Assembly: GCA_958299035.1 (NCBI GenBank)
Contig: CATQJL010000316.1
Location: forward strand, 36,273,441-36,337,440
Reading direction: 5' to 3'
Length of the DNA: 64,000 nucleotides
Source of the DNA: Cylicocyclus nassatus
Taxonomy: Eukaryota; Nematoda; Chromadorea; Rhabditida; Strongylidae
The notes under the pieces are model-generated. The model was given only the letters and a program-made list of their open reading frames with translations. It ran no database searches and was not told where the DNA came from. Below, one piece after another: positions 1 to 12,844 of the stretch. The position numbers and the translations under genes were made by a program. Within the stretch, counting starts at the first letter, position 1, and every line of letters starts with the position of its first letter.

Positions 1-2689
1 TACAAGAACATACAAGAACGACCCAATTCGAGAGGCAAATTGGACATTTGGCGGTGGCGGATGGGGACAGCTGACACCAGTAAGCCGACAGCTAACTTTC
101 TTTGCGTCATATATTTGCAGAAGTTGATTTACAGATAGGAATGCGACAGATGTACAATCTCGGCAAATCGATAAGACAAAAATATATTGACAGCGGATTT
201 CTATCTAAGCAATATTCCTCGAAAGAAGTGGGTACTGTGTCCTTTCGCTGATGGAAATTTATCTGAAGCATATTTCCAAAAGAATTTTTGTTTATCAGAT
301 TTACATACGCTCAACAGACGTTAACAGAACCATTATATCGGCAATGTGTAATACGATGGGAATGTACGGTGACACAGGCAATGCTGGCACCGACTATCCA
401 AGCGATTCGAACTGGCTCGCTGGATATACCCCTATACCTGTGCATACAACGTTTAATGACGTAGGTTGACCTCTCAAATGATTTTCAAAATCACAAACGG
501 TTAGCTTTCAATTTTTTTGAAGGCAGGAATCCATGGACGTTGCAAACGTCGCATGCAATTATGGGAGTTGGCAAAAGCCTCTCGGGAATTGCAGGATTAC
601 AAAAATAGTGAAGATGTGAGGTTTCAGAATTTGGAAGCTCCTTCAATTTTTTACTTACTGAAAGATTTTCAGGTGTCAAACTTACTCGAATTCCTGAAGG
701 AAAAATCAGGCGAAACTATCGGTCTCGATAATGTTCATGATGTCCGTGATCCTCTTTATATTGAGGTGGGCCACAAACAAGATCATATTTAGAGATTTGG
801 AGATTTAAGCAGCGTTAAGCTTCAGTGATAGTAACCCTAATTAAATAAACAAGTAGAAGTATCAGGTCTAACATAAGCTGTATTACATTCGATATAATTA
901 ATCTTCATAACTTTCTCAAAGAATTTTCCTTCTCACTGAGTGGAGGGTCGTAGCTCTTCGACATGTACATCACATAAAAAATCCAATTTTTGAATTTTTG
1001 GAATTTTCTCGAAAAATTTTTGGCAAATTTCCAACTCGCGTTGTTAAAGAGCTTGAACCTCCGAACTGCCTTCATATTAGCACAATAAATCCTCGAAAAT
1101 CCATAAGAAATCTACGAAAATCAAAACCAAGAAGAAGAGGATTGTTATAAGAAAAAGAATTAGGATTTGAGTGCCGCCACAAGATTACCTGTATATTAGG
1201 CATAACCCGAAAATGAAGGTGGAGATGATATCAAAAAATCCTCCTTTATCATTACTCATATGTGCCAATTATTAGCTTTGCTGAAGTTTCTAGATTTTCA
1301 AGGGTAGAATGAAGGAAGTGTAACAAAACTTATGTTACGACCTAATAGGACTACGTTATAGGATTCTTCGATAAGCTCATAGGTACATAGCAAGTTATGG
1401 AAACATTTAAAAATTTTGTCATAGATAAGGATGCAATAGTGTAAGGGAGATTAGAAGTTGGAAGGAAACTAGAAATTAGATGGAGGAGCTTGCTGACTCA
1501 AAATTCAATCATCGCAAAATCAGAACAAGATGCTTCAATTATGTCGAGCATAATTTTCCATTCTTTGGATTTTTTGAATATCGGAACGAGAACTTTGTTG
1601 AAAGGAGAGGGAGGGGAAGGGGGGGGATATTTGCTGGAATCACGTGAATTCATATTCCTATCGATTACGCTCCTCTGAATTCACACAATTCCATGGCTAT
1701 CCCTGCACTCTTTCAACCACGCACTCAAAATTACATCGGCTGAAGTAAAGACTTTACTAATTTAGAATTTAAGCGCCTTGCTTTGGTCTTCCTAGCTTGT
1801 GTGAACAGACTCTCATCTTTCAAAAATAATGAAGGGAAGCCTTTGTGCAATATTGTAAGCTACACAGTTCTTCTTGTATATTACTAATTTTAGCAAATTC
1901 ATTTCAAAGAAGCGCTTAAAGACGTCGCTCCTTGGTTTTCGGATGCCGTTTTTGACAACATTACAAAACTATACGATCAAACGATACGATACCGAAGCGG
2001 ACTTTTCGGTTCCTTTTTATGATTTTCGCTTTTTCATTTTGGTAATCGGTGGATAATTTTAGACAGTAAGATAGTGGTAAACGGTCTCGACATCGGACAT
2101 GAATTAATGCGGATACGAGGAGGAGCGTTTATCAATGAACTTGTCACACGTATGAATCACAAATTTGATTGTCGCGATAGTAATGAGGCAGGATGCAAAT
2201 GGATAAACGGGCTTAAGTACTATGCTTATTCGGTGGTAAGTTATGGCATGTGTTTCCAAGCTAGAGATTTACATCAATCAGAGCGGAACCATTCGACAAG
2301 CAAATGTTCAAAGCCGAATAGAGCACTCACTTAGGCCATGACGATGAAAAGAGGGCTTTCAGCATGACGCTACAGTTTTCCAACTCTTCGCCATAATGGG
2401 GATTGAAAGGAAAGTAATCATCCCAGGTGTCTTCCCAGAGTACTCTGCGGCAGCATTTATCGAGCTATGGTACAACAAAACAGACAATCAGCCGTATTTC
2501 AAAGTAAGATGGTGATTTCTTTAAGGCCCTGTTCAAATCTTTGTCTAGATCCTTTATCGAGCGAACGAAACTTCGTCAATCTATCCAGTCACTGAGAAAA
2601 TAAATGAATGTGTTGGTAAAGAGTACTGTAGCCTGCAAGTCTTTAGAGATTTCGCTGAGAAAGTCAAGCTTCACAAGTCAGTATCTGAG
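1..2689 (+). CDS. Histidine acid phosphatase, 5'-truncated by window edge (copy 1)
   Basis: Secreted or lysosomal-type phosphomonoesterase of the histidine acid phosphatase family. Exons that join in frame: 1-79, 135-227, 299-460, 523-615, 673-765, 1894-2008, 2063-2235, 2363-2503 and 2549-2689, all with GT-AG borders. Diagnostic blocks are NWTFGGGGWGQLTP, YIRSTDVNRT, the glycine-rich block RIRGGAFIN and the catalytic HD pair that opens exon 2363-2503 (HDATVFQLFAIMGI). The exon carrying the N-terminal RHGxRxP motif lies left of the window. Exon lengths and phases match copy 2 at 20.3-33.5 kb almost exactly, so the two are tandem duplicates. The donor at 2009 (GTTCCT) is weak. I could not place the last exon: after 2689 the most likely acceptor (TTTCCAG at about 2801) is followed at once by TAA. 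The intron holding the 9.9-kb insertion in copy 2 is only 127 bp here. About 363 residues are visible; NWT and NRT sequons fit a secreted protein. Confidence 0.9.
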
Positions 2690-3180
2690 GTGAGCCCGAT
2701 ATTTATAATCCAACTTCCAAACCTAATTCAACGCGATTACGCAAGCCATGCTTTAGGCAAATCTTTCTAAGAAATTTGGGTTATGTTTCCAGTAAAAAGT
2801 TTTGGTTCTTTAGAAGAATGCTAGCTTAGGGCCCGGCACGAGATGAGCGAATGTCAAGATGGATTTTGTTCTGAAAGGGAAGCAAAGAGAGATCGTGAAT
2901 ATACGTTTACATGCATGATACACTTTCTCGACAAGTTGCTCACGACGGCCATGCAAAAGCATTATCTTGCTCGCGCACCATCTCAAAAATCAATGTTTTA
3001 CATTGATGTGATTAAATGTAAAGGCTGACGAAGGCGCAGAAGCAGTATTAGCTGAGCGGGCGCGAACGCGGCGCGCGTGTCTCCTCACAGTTGTAAATCT
3101 CGCGCCTCATGCGTTTTGAGGCTAATAAAGCTGCGTTTGCGCCGAAAAATATTGCGCCTTCGTCATGCAGCAGTATCGGT
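2690..3180 (+). mobile_element. MITE-like GC-rich TIR element (about 3025-3166)
   Basis: Downstream of the first phosphatase, 13-bp perfect inverted ends (TGACGAAGGCGCA at 3026-3038, reverse complement at 3153-3165) enclose about 140 bp of CG-rich sequence with several GCGCGC steps. No ORF. I could not define a target-site duplication. Its GC content stands out from the AT-rich flanks, which suggests a short non-autonomous DNA transposon. Confidence 0.5.
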
Positions 3181-3469
3181 TACAGTGCCCACATAACGTT
3201 ATGACTAAGAATTTGGAGTATAAACGGACGTAGACTAGGAGAAGCATAGTGCAGTTGTGGAAAAACAATGCAACTGAGGTTCCGGCAAACTGTTTTCTGG
3301 AAATTTCCCACTACCACAAAATGATAAAGAGCTCGTTTAAAATGCATAGATGACGATATGGCACGAAGTTTGGTGTGTGTACGCGCAGTTGGGCTAAGGA
3401 ACAAAGTAAGGGGGCGGCTCGTTGTAGGACCTCATGATAGCCTCCAAGTTTCGGGCGCTCTTTGAACTG

Positions 3470-3545
3470 TCTCTGACCCCAACAACACCGACAACATCGA
3501 CACCATCGACAACATCGACAACACCGACAACCTTGCCGGCAACCT
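3470..3545. repeat. CAACAYCGA-type short tandem repeat
   Basis: Degenerate tandem array of CAACACCGA and CAACATCGA units, roughly six to seven copies, between 3479 and 3535. Low-complexity repeat with no ORF of note. The rest of 3180-4126 holds no gene that I can support; a fragment of the dispersed 'GAGCCCTG' repeat family lies at about 3895-3930. Confidence 0.7.
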
Positions 3546-4126
3546 ATGGCCGTTCCCTAAGAATAGATGTGAAATACTTGTAAATCAAGAGCCTGCCTAA
3601 CTTTTTCCAAATTAGGTGGACAATTGTCCATCCAATGTACCTAAGGTAGGGAAAACTTCCATTCATATGAATTTCTAAAAAATTTTCACATTAATCTGTT
3701 CTACAGTAAAGTTTATTATACATTACCATTTTTCCAAGCTCCTTCTCTTCCTCATTAGGATCCGGATAAGCACGGACGCTGATACTTCTGAAGAAGAAAG
3801 CGCGCTCTAATCGGACAATCTACGCAGCTAGCGGGATCAAGTGAGAAGTCGTTATAATCGCTGGTGGCAAAGGCGAAGTCATTTCAACGATGTCCATTTG
3901 CCACCCTCGTGCTGGGCTCTGTGCTAGCTCCTGTAGAAAATTTTGATGACAGTGCGAAGGAATGCTAGAACACAATTTGTTAGATCAGATAAATGTCTTA
4001 AAGAAGCTGTAAAGTCAAAGTGACCCACAAAACATCGGTCCGCAGAAATCTCCGAACGTCTTGTCTCCTCGTTTGTCTAGTCTCCTAGAAGAGTAAAGGT
4101 ACAACGCTGGAACACATTTCTAAACA

Positions 4127-4385
4127 CTTTCTACCAGTGGTGTACCCAGGATTTCGGCTCGGGGGGGGGGGCGACAAAAATTTTTTTTGATGAAAAAAAT
4201 TTTTTTATAAAGCTAAATTGAATATTTAAAAAATTTTAAAAATTTTAATTACTTACAAGTATAAATAAATCTTTTGAACATTTTTATGACTTATGTAAGT
4301 AACTTTCAAAAATTTCGCGACCCGTTCTCGGGGGGGACGCCCCCCCCCCCGCCTCCCCCCCTCTCGGTACGCCACTGCTTTCTAC
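4127..4385. mobile_element. hAT-like MITE with 8-bp target-site duplication
   Basis: The element spans 4135-4377 (243 bp). It starts CAGTGGTGTACC and ends GGTACGCCACTG, an imperfect 12-bp TIR of the CAGTGGCG type common in hAT elements. It is flanked by identical 8-bp direct repeats CTTTCTAC at 4127-4134 and 4378-4385, the size expected for hAT transposition. The interior is AT-rich between long G and C tracts and has no coding capacity, so it is non-autonomous. A similar start (CAGTGGCGG) is seen at about 52272, and similar internal sequence near 63.9 kb. Confidence 0.8.
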
Positions 4386-5625
4386 ATGTTATTCACAAGG
4401 GAAGTCACTTATCTTAGGTCGGCCTTTTGAAATGAGATACATATATTTAAAATCAGCTCGCAGCGCCGATTCCAAATATGCCGTCCTTAGCTGCGAAGTG
4501 TTCGTTTAAAGCGAGTCACGAGGACTTTTTCGTTACTCGCTTCGGAGTAATGACGGAGATCCAGAATGGTTAGAAGAAGATAATACCGAGACTGGAGCTA
4601 ATTCGAGCAAATCAGGATTATTGCTTTTTGGAAATGTAGAAATTATCGATGATTTTCAGAGCAGTCCTACAATGACTTATGCCGTCCGCTGGCAGTCTAG
4701 GCGAAAGGCTAACATTAACTTTAAGTGTGCTCCTGATGAAGTGGCAAGTGTCTAGCGTCATAGTCAGAAGGTCTGTGGCAGTATTCATCATTGATACCTT
4801 GGGGTAAATTCTACCTCCAGGTAGTTTTATCACTCGTTATCAGCAAAAATACATTGAGAATTTACCTCAAGGTGCTTTGCGAATACGGGTAATTGCTGAT
4901 AATGAGTGATAAAGCTACCTGGAGGTAGAATTTACCTCAAGGGAATACGGCCACAGGGAACCGGCTTCCGCTAACGCTTTTCACTTTTGCCTCCATTTAA
5001 CACATTGACGACAGCTCGACACACATGGTGTGTCAAGCAATGACTACCGCGTGGGACCGCTTGACACACCATTGTCAAAGCTTGAATTTGGTAAAATGAC
5101 TACTATTTTGAAATAAACTCACTCCATGAGCTTTCTTTTGCAGGGGGATTTAGGGATGACTTCTACCTTTTCTGTCAGCCTTTCAGATCTACTGTAGGCG
5201 TACTGTAGATGGCTGTATGCGTAATTACAGTTGATAAAGTGGGCTGGTCCGTTAAAAAGCCTTGGTCCCAAATGGCAGACAACTAAAAATCTGCCTGATC
5301 GTCAATGTGTTAATAATGTTCGAAAGCAAATTATTGGTGATATTATTACGCAAACAGTGAGACTGTGACCTACCCATAAATTAGCTATTCCTGTTTGATT
5401 CGCTAGTTAATTTTCCGATAAATATCTTAACAGACGTCATCACTTCGAAGAGTTACGAAAAGAATCTTGTAACTTGCTTCAGACTTCGCAGCTAAGGACA
5501 GCATATTTGAAATCAGTGTTCCAAGCTGATTTTAAGTATATGTGTATCGTTTCAAATGCCGACCTAAGTTAAGTGATTCTCCTTGTCAGTATCTTTCAAA
5601 CGGTATCACTAATCATAAATTTACA
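4386..5625. repeat. Foldback element, about 1.2 kb, with nested hairpin
   Basis: Sequence at about 4390-4525 recurs in inverted orientation at about 5450-5620, sharing blocks such as CTTAGGTCGGC, AAAATCAGC, ATTCCAAATATG and CTTAGCTGCGAAGT. Divergence is moderate. Between the arms lies a second inverted repeat (4797-4845 against 4893-4942, sharing the blocks CTACCTCCAGGTAG and ATCACTC) and a small perfect 13-bp inverted repeat TGGTGTGTCAAGC (about 5025 and 5060). The same arm sequence family recurs at 16.9-17.35 kb and 63.0-63.4 kb. No gene is recognisable inside. Confidence 0.65.
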
Positions 5626-5639
5626 TGTAAGAAGCATTT

Positions 5640-8600
5640 TCCTTTTCAATATAAGCTAAATTCTAGTTTAATAATCACCACTGATGGCAGTCACGCACAA
5701 CCATAGGTTAAGTATAGTCTGGGTCCCGGCCAGCTTCCCATAGGTACCTCCGCGGCGCACACGCAGCGCGCGCTCGGCCTCCTCATTCCTCCCATGAGTA
5801 GTAAGCATTTCTAGGTACAATGGGAGTGAAATGAGGAGTGGTAATGTCCAAGCGTAACTCGAAAGAAGCCTAGGCAAAACTATAATAAGTGAAACTTCTA
5901 CTAGCGCAGATTCCAGCCAGTCGCTACAAGTGTGAAAGTTTCCAATCATTGAAGGGAAAGTGAACCAAAGGACGAGCATCGCTGGCAACAATTTTCACTT
6001 CTCTGTAGATGAAAGTCAAAAAGGTAAGCTGGAACACGAGCACAGTCGAAAAAGAAAGCACAACTGGCTTTTCGAGAGCTTTCACATTGACTTAGATGCA
6101 ACCATTCAAGAAAACCAACTATTCAACCATTCACTATTCAAAAAATGCATCTAATAGCACGCTTATGTAAGAGAAACCTTTGATTATGTCCTGCTTATTG
6201 TTAGAAATAATGAAAATCCTTATTAGCTAAAAAAAAGAGAGAACTACGTAAAACAAAGATGCTCGGGATTTCAGTGCACGTATAAGAACATCATAGGCAA
6301 TTGTCTATGGTCGCTGAACCTAAGATAGGGAGATTAGAGAGTAACGCTACCAAACAAAACAAAAATCAAGAATCTTCCAAACAGGCTGAGTCGGACGCTT
6401 CGAAGGCGTGCGCTGCGGGTGCGTCGCGGTGTTACCTGTGGGAAGCTGGCTGGGGCACCCACTATAGTTGAACAGTGACAATTAATTGATACAGTGATAC
6501 TCTAACTTCACGAGTACAGAGCGCATCTGTCTTTTTTCTAATTTTCACCAGGCTGATTACGGCAAAGAACTTTGCCACCAAAGAACAATATACAGTGCTA
6601 CGTATTTCCTGAGAGTGTTGTGCGACATAAGGTCCGTTTTACCAAACCAGTGAGGCGCTTGAGCGGCATGCTTGAAAAATCAAAAAAATTTGCGTCTTGT
6701 ACTCGTGAGATTGTGGTAGTTGCTTAAAGGCAGTGGCTCGACAAAACCGAACATCTAGAAATTTTTATATGGAATGTTGCTTGCACCCAGAGCACGACAA
6801 TGGACCAGGTTCAAGCGCACAGCATGCAACTTCTGCCTAGAAAATTGCCCCTTAACCCGTGCGCGCAAACCGTTCCTACTCGCGCTAGGACGAGCTCGCG
6901 ATATCCCTCACGCCGTCAGAGGTGGCATGCCGCAATGCTATAAATATGAAGGTCCACAACGTCTCTGCATCTCTAACAATGGCGGGAGCCTTTCACTCGT
7001 CCAAATTCAAATGAGAGGGAGCTTAGAAAATGCTGATTTTCGCCGTTTTCGCACTCTAAAAAGTAGATTTTCGGAATCAGCGCGTCGTACCCCAGGTAAG
7101 GGGAAAAACCAAAAGTCGAGGATTTGCTGAGGTACCGGCTTTAGCCCCTTTGAAGTTTGATTTTTGGGTTTCAAGGTCAGCAAAGTCGGATCAGATTCTA
7201 GACATGATCTGGTTTCTTCGAAACATGTTACGCAATCTAGTGTATAGAAGTGTTATATGGAACTTGAAGAAAGAACGCAATTCTGAACGAGTTTTTTAGC
7301 TTTGTGATGAGGATCCGATAGGTGAAGCTGGTCCAATTAGTAAAAGCTCGTTTGCGAAGTCGAGCTTTCAAGTTTCATTGAGTAAGTTCCTCAGACATGC
7401 AAACTCATCCGTTTCCTTTGTTTTTTTTTGCAGGCTCCACCGCAGTGCTGTTGACATGGATGATGTTATAACGCGTAGTAATTTCAACGATTTTCACTTA
7501 ATATTTCTCAACCTCACACACACACTTATCCATTATTATATTTAAAAGGTGTTCAACGTACGGCAAAAAAATTTCGATCGGTACAAATAGAAGTTTAAAG
7601 AAGGGGTTCGGAGCATAACTTGCTTCAGCCTGTTGATTCAAAATGTATTGCGAACGATTAGAATTGTCAAATTTGGCTTTGCAAAGGCAGCGAGAAATCA
7701 AGCTTGCGTTCTCACAGTTCTACTATAGTTACAAGATGTAAATAATTTAACAGTTTCTATCTGCAGTCTGTCAATCGCGCATACTGCAATATCACAATCC
7801 TTTGGGTCCCGCAACGACTCTGCATTTCGGCCCTGACGATTGTCTCTGCTCTTCCATTTTTGAAGTGATGACCTTCGGAAATATACTCAGACATTAGCCG
7901 TTGACTCGCGCAGGGCAAAATGAGATGTAGTTACGGAATGCCTGCGTGACTCCCGAAATCTTTGCCGGGACAAAATTAAGACACCTGGGCCCGTAGTAAT
8001 CTACCCTACCTGGTGGCATCAAAGATGCCGGCAGGTAGGCACACATCGCGGGAAAATTGCCATCATCGGCGGCAGCTCGTGGAGTGATTGTAGGTTTTAA
8101 TAATCTTATGTAACCTTAGTGCGCAATCATTTCGCACATCAAATTTTGATGACGCACACAGCCGCAAAACTGTTACCTCGCGCGCGACCGAACCTAAGCG
8201 CGCTAACTTCAAGTGCCACCCCGTTAACCATGCGACCATTCGGGCAACCAATGCCGATTGCAGCAGCAATAGGAGGAACGCACCGGTAAGTGGCCGCCTG
8301 TAAGAGGGATCAATACGTTGCGTGAGAGACTTTGACCTGAAATAACAGCTGATTGATATGAGCGAGAGAGGAGCGAAATCGGTGCAAATGAAATTTAGAA
8401 GAGATTGCCAATAAAGGTAGTGTTCTTTATAGTTCTAAAGCATGACTAGATTTTTTCTCTGTAAGAAAATTGTCCTTTCAAAAAAGAAAAACTCATATAA
8501 TGAGAAAAATAATAGTTTTTTAATAGAAAGTAGAGTTTTTTGATTTTTTCGCCTGACGTAAATTGTGATCGCCGCAATTCGCAAACTCACAGACGCCGTC

Positions 8601-11600
8601 GGCAAAGGTGCCAGCATCTCGACGAGGTAGGGGCATGTCGAGATGCCGGCAGCTTCCTCTCTCAAAAGAGCACGCTATTTTTCGTGCTCTCTGACCTATC
8701 GGCAGCTGCCATCTCGCGGATTTCAACGAACTGCCGGCAGGTTGCCGGCAACTGACATCGCGAAGTTGCCGGCAGCTCTTCCTATGCTTCCAGATATTCT
8801 CCTAAAGGAGGAGTTCTAACCGCAGACTTCTATGGAATGTTCTACAAAGTCGAGGCGGCTTCTTAATCGAGAAAATTTTTTGGAAAAAGGCCTGGGAGGC
8901 CTAAATTTGGGGTCTCACTTTCTGGCCACCTCACAGAAAAGGTGCCAGCTACCTGCCGACGAGACCTGCCGCTTGGTCGGAGGGATTACTACCGGCCCTG
9001 ATTTTGTTTCGAGACAAAAGTGCGCGACAAAATCAGGTGTCCCGACCGACAAACTCCGGTCAAAATTGGGAGTACCTGCGGAAGATACCATAATGTCCCG
9101 ATCGCGTCCAAGGAACGCAGCCTATGCTCCTTTCAATGGCCTTTTCCTCTTTGCGTCCTCTTTTTCTTCCCTTTCAAATCACCCGCCTATCTTTCTTCTG
9201 TTTGTAAAACAACATCTGATGTTACAAAATTTACTGAACAATAAAAGACATCATACTTTGAGCAGGCTTTTCAAGCAAACTGATACAGAAAGCAGCGAAT
9301 AGAATCTCCAGGAAAGAGCTCTATGTTTGCTTATCACACTAGGACCTGAGACACTACCCCAGCTTTACAAATGCGCAACATTATCAAGCGTTTGTTTAGA
9401 CATCTTCATCTTCGAACGCGTTCAATCCCTTGATCATACTCTTTGTGTTGGTGCTACCTGTGGCTACGACACGCTTTCCTGAAAATTTTTAATCATTCAC
9501 GATAATGACCATGTAAGGCAAAAACCACCTTTGGGAGGAGCAACTCGTTTTTGGGTTTGAGGTGATACTGCGATTACCTTCGCTGCAGAGTTGTAGTTTA
9601 GAAATGCCGCTTTATCTTGACATGTTTGAAAAACTCGCACTGTTCTTCCGATTGCTATGCTTATGAGGCCATCCTTGCCACTGAGAGTCCATTGAAAATC
9701 TTTTTGCGCACTTCATCCTCGTCCGCTAAGCTTACTCATAAGGGCTTCTGGAAGGAAAAAAGATGAACCAAAAGTGCAACTAATGATTACTACGATGTCA
9801 CTATCCATCTTTGAAGAAGGAATGGAAGTTGTGGGTGCGTGCTGTGTGAACTAAAGCTATCCAGAAAACATTTCAGCGGAAGTTACTTTCTAGCTAAGAC
9901 GTTGGGCTCTGTTGGGCTTTGTGTTCGGTCCTTACGACGGTTATCTACATCAAACTTTTGTTTTTTAGCCCTACAGAAACTGGCTTACAGAAACGGCACT
10001 TTATAAAGTTTGGATCAAAATGTATGATTTTAGCTGGCACCGAAAAGAGCTGTAGTTTCCTACACTGCAATACTCCACTGCAGAAGACTCCAGTTTTGCA
10101 TGAAAATGAAGGAACAAAATCTTTCGAAAAACATCCTGCACATGAAACTCGATATATTTTTGTTCCCAAAACGCCGCTCAAGAATATAAACTTGTTTTAC
10201 CACTTAGCTGAAGTATTGTGACGTTCCTTGGGCACTGAACTGTGATTTTACCCAAAAATAGTAGTGTTAAAAGTCTTTTTTCCTGTAAAATGACACTTTT
10301 ACAACGTGTTATCGTTTGCATGCGAGATTAGAGCCAGCTACAGTAACTTATACTCTGCTAGCCAGCTACAGTAACTTATACTCTGCTAAGTCAGAAATTG
10401 TGTCAGATTTTTGAGCTAGCTGCGACACTGCAGTGTCTCGAACCTAACCTGAAATACATATTTGCCAGAAGCTCGCTTCGATGGCTTGAGGATATCAATA
10501 AATAGAGCAAATCAAGCTCTACAAGCTGGTGAGTAAAAATTAGCATCAGTTCCAATGCACAGCAAATTGATGCTCCCGTAAGTTTTGTATGCCCGGAAGT
10601 TGAAATAACTTCATAATTCGTTTGAAAACCCTAAACTCATCGCCCAAATTTAAGCACTCCACATTAGACATGCATGTGTCCCGTTGCTGCATTTCTTCTT
10701 CTATTCGGACGTTCCCAAAGTTCCGTTTTCGAGCTGTTATAAAACACATGCTGGACAAAGATGAGCAAACTGTTCAGAGACTGTTTGAAGCAGCTTTTCT
10801 TCCCCTTTTCAACAATCATGTTTCCAAACCATTTGCTTCTGTGATCACTGAATCGCCAAAACAAATGTACGGTTCTTGCCATCCCTAAATTGGCAGTTTC
10901 ATGTGTTAATGTCATCTTCAAAGAGAGCTGTAATAACAGGTGGATAGAGTGAACAAAGTGCATTTTAACAAATTTTTTGGGCATCTATAGGGTGTGGAAA
11001 AAATACTGTCCCTCAGTTTGGCTCCTAGAAAATCCTAGAGATGGAGAAAATCAATAGTTCTTTGATTCCTATATGTAGGCGATGCGTTGTAGATTCGAGT
11101 AAGATAGGTTTAATTTGAAACGATATTCTTCTGTTTATTTGAACTAGTGATAACAGCGAGCAGCATCATCGACGATGCGCCGCAGCGTTTGGGCGCAATT
11201 TTGTACCGTAACTATATCATTAGGAGTGATATCAATTCCATATTAAGGTAGTAGGTAGAGCATAATCTCCTCTCCAAAACTCTATACTCAATATGGGTCA
11301 GTGACTTGAAATTTTGGCTAAACAAGGAAAATTGTATCCCAAGCAAATTCCAAAAATTCACGAAAAGAGGCTACTCAGATCTGCTCCTGGTCAATGAAAT
11401 GGATTCAAACTATGGTTTGAAATTGCAGACTCAAACAAAGTGACAAGAATAATGAAAAAAGCATCGAACTTTGTCTATATCATAATTTTGAGTCAATAAA
11501 CGATTGTACTCTGTTTCTGTGCCGCGTTTTCTGATCGCACCCTGTTGCGCCGCCGCCGCTATTTCGTTGGAAAATTTCCCAACTTTTCTCCTTGCAGCTG

Positions 11601-12100
11601 CGGTCTAGCTACTTCCAGCATATTTCGAAGACACCATACATTCCTTAAGCAATAGGAGTTTCCTCATATCCACGATGGTAACAAAAAATTTTCAAAAAAC
11701 TTCACACTTCTTTCACATTTGTAAAAAGGAAGGAAAGATTTCATAGGGGATAGGCTGCAAAAAGGGATTTGCCGCTGGGTGAAATTGCAGAATTTTTTAG
11801 CCAGTTCTTGTAAAATGCTGTAATACACTCATATCTTAGGATTTATGTCAAATTTATTAAAAAACACTGGAATTACGCCGATTTCTTTGCCTTCACTTTG
11901 AGGGACAATACTTTTTCCGCACCCTGTACAGCTAGTTTTTCAGTGTTTTTCACGCTGATTTTTTTCAGAAGTGTTCACTTTCGTGAAGTCCTGCGATGAT
12001 GCGCTAGCGCATCAGATACCGAAAATTCTCGGAAATTGAAAGTTTCAAGACCGTTTATTACAACATTGGCGTCGTATACTAGAACAGCGCCATATGTAGT
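5640..12100. other. Gene-poor interval, no gene supported
   Basis: I see no convincing exon chain here. Open frames such as 6774-7130 and 8832-9302 lack recognisable domains and have transposon-like or low-complexity composition. CG-richer islands at 6.78-6.92, 7.98-8.28 and 8.58-9.06 kb contain repeated GCCGGCA words. A perfect 28-bp tandem duplication lies at 10333-10360 and 10361-10388. Confidence 0.5.
10333..10388. repeat. 28-bp perfect tandem duplication
   Basis: The unit beginning GCCAGCTACAGTAACTTATA occurs twice, head to tail and without mismatch. No larger array is present. It is a simple local duplication in a non-coding interval. Confidence 0.85.
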
Positions 12101-12124
12101 GAACAAGGCGCTTAGAAAACTTAC

Positions 12125-12844
12125 CCTGGACTTGTCGTCTTTGCATTTCTCTTAAAATCTTTCGCATAGTGGCTTCTATGCGGTCGCACTTTGAGGCAAC
12201 GCGTCCTTGTGCGGCACGGGATTGCTTTAAGTCATCCTCCAGTACGGCCATTCTTTCAACAATGCTCATAACACGAGCAATCACTTCGCAAAGTTCGTTC
12301 GGACGATCTTCCTCATCATCGTCTGAGGAGCTAAGGGGAACTCTATATCTTCGTCACTGACCTTCAGTCATGACCAAACGCAATTTGGATTCGCACAACT
12401 CCTTTGGGCCGATGGACAGGATCTAAATATTATGTAAACTTTTTGTTACTAAGTTCATGGAAAAAAGCACCTTTGCTTTGTAAGCCTTTGGAAGTATAAC
12501 GTAGAATTCTACCTTTCCCACAAGGGATAGTTTGTTTCCTGCAGTGGATTGATGCAATCTTTTACGACTATCATGCACAAGTGCTTCGCTGTATCGAATG
12601 ACATCCGGTGCTCTAATAATAAAAGATTGAATAAACTGAGATACAATTTTATGCCTACCTTTGGAAGCTAATTCGTAGAACTTGCTATAGATTTAACCTT
12701 AAATTTGAAAAATGCATTCCGCAGGTTTTGCGTAGTTAAAAAGAGTCAATACATGTCGATGAAAATCAAAAAAGGGCGCACGTTCGTTCTTGAACAAAAT
12801 CGCAGAAATCACAAGTGGAGTCCAGTTTGGACACGCCACCTGAT
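12125..12844 (-). pseudogene. Possible decayed multi-exon gene with a coiled-coil C-terminus
   Basis: I do not recognise the family. On the - strand, protein-like segments with plausible splice borders are: a segment ending high at 12844 (reads VACPNWTPLVISAILFKNE, then PFFDFHRHVLTLFNYAKP), one at 12612-12471 (reads GNKLSLVGKVEFYVILPKAY after an acceptor TTATTAG) and one at 12422-12125 (ILSIGPKELCESKLRLVMTE, then an acidic SSSDDDEEDRPNE stretch and a heptad-rich helix VMSIVERMAVLEDDLKQ). The last donor reads GGTAAG. One in-frame TGA (12354-12356) splits the last segment, and the downstream end of the first segment is unclear (TAA at about 12696 unless spliced away). It could be a decayed gene, a transposon-derived gene, or a real gene with a missed intron. 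The middle segment is open in two frames, so its true frame is uncertain. Confidence 0.35.

Noticed and set aside
8160..8260. tRNA-like sequence on the - strand (GGTTAACGGGGTGG, GGTTCGGTCGCG)
   Set aside because: No cloverleaf could be folded with paired acceptor ends. It may be a SINE fragment, but no second copy was found.
8832..9302. 156-codon open frame
   Set aside because: No domain, no plausible neighbouring exons, and it overlaps a GCCGGCA-rich repeat island.
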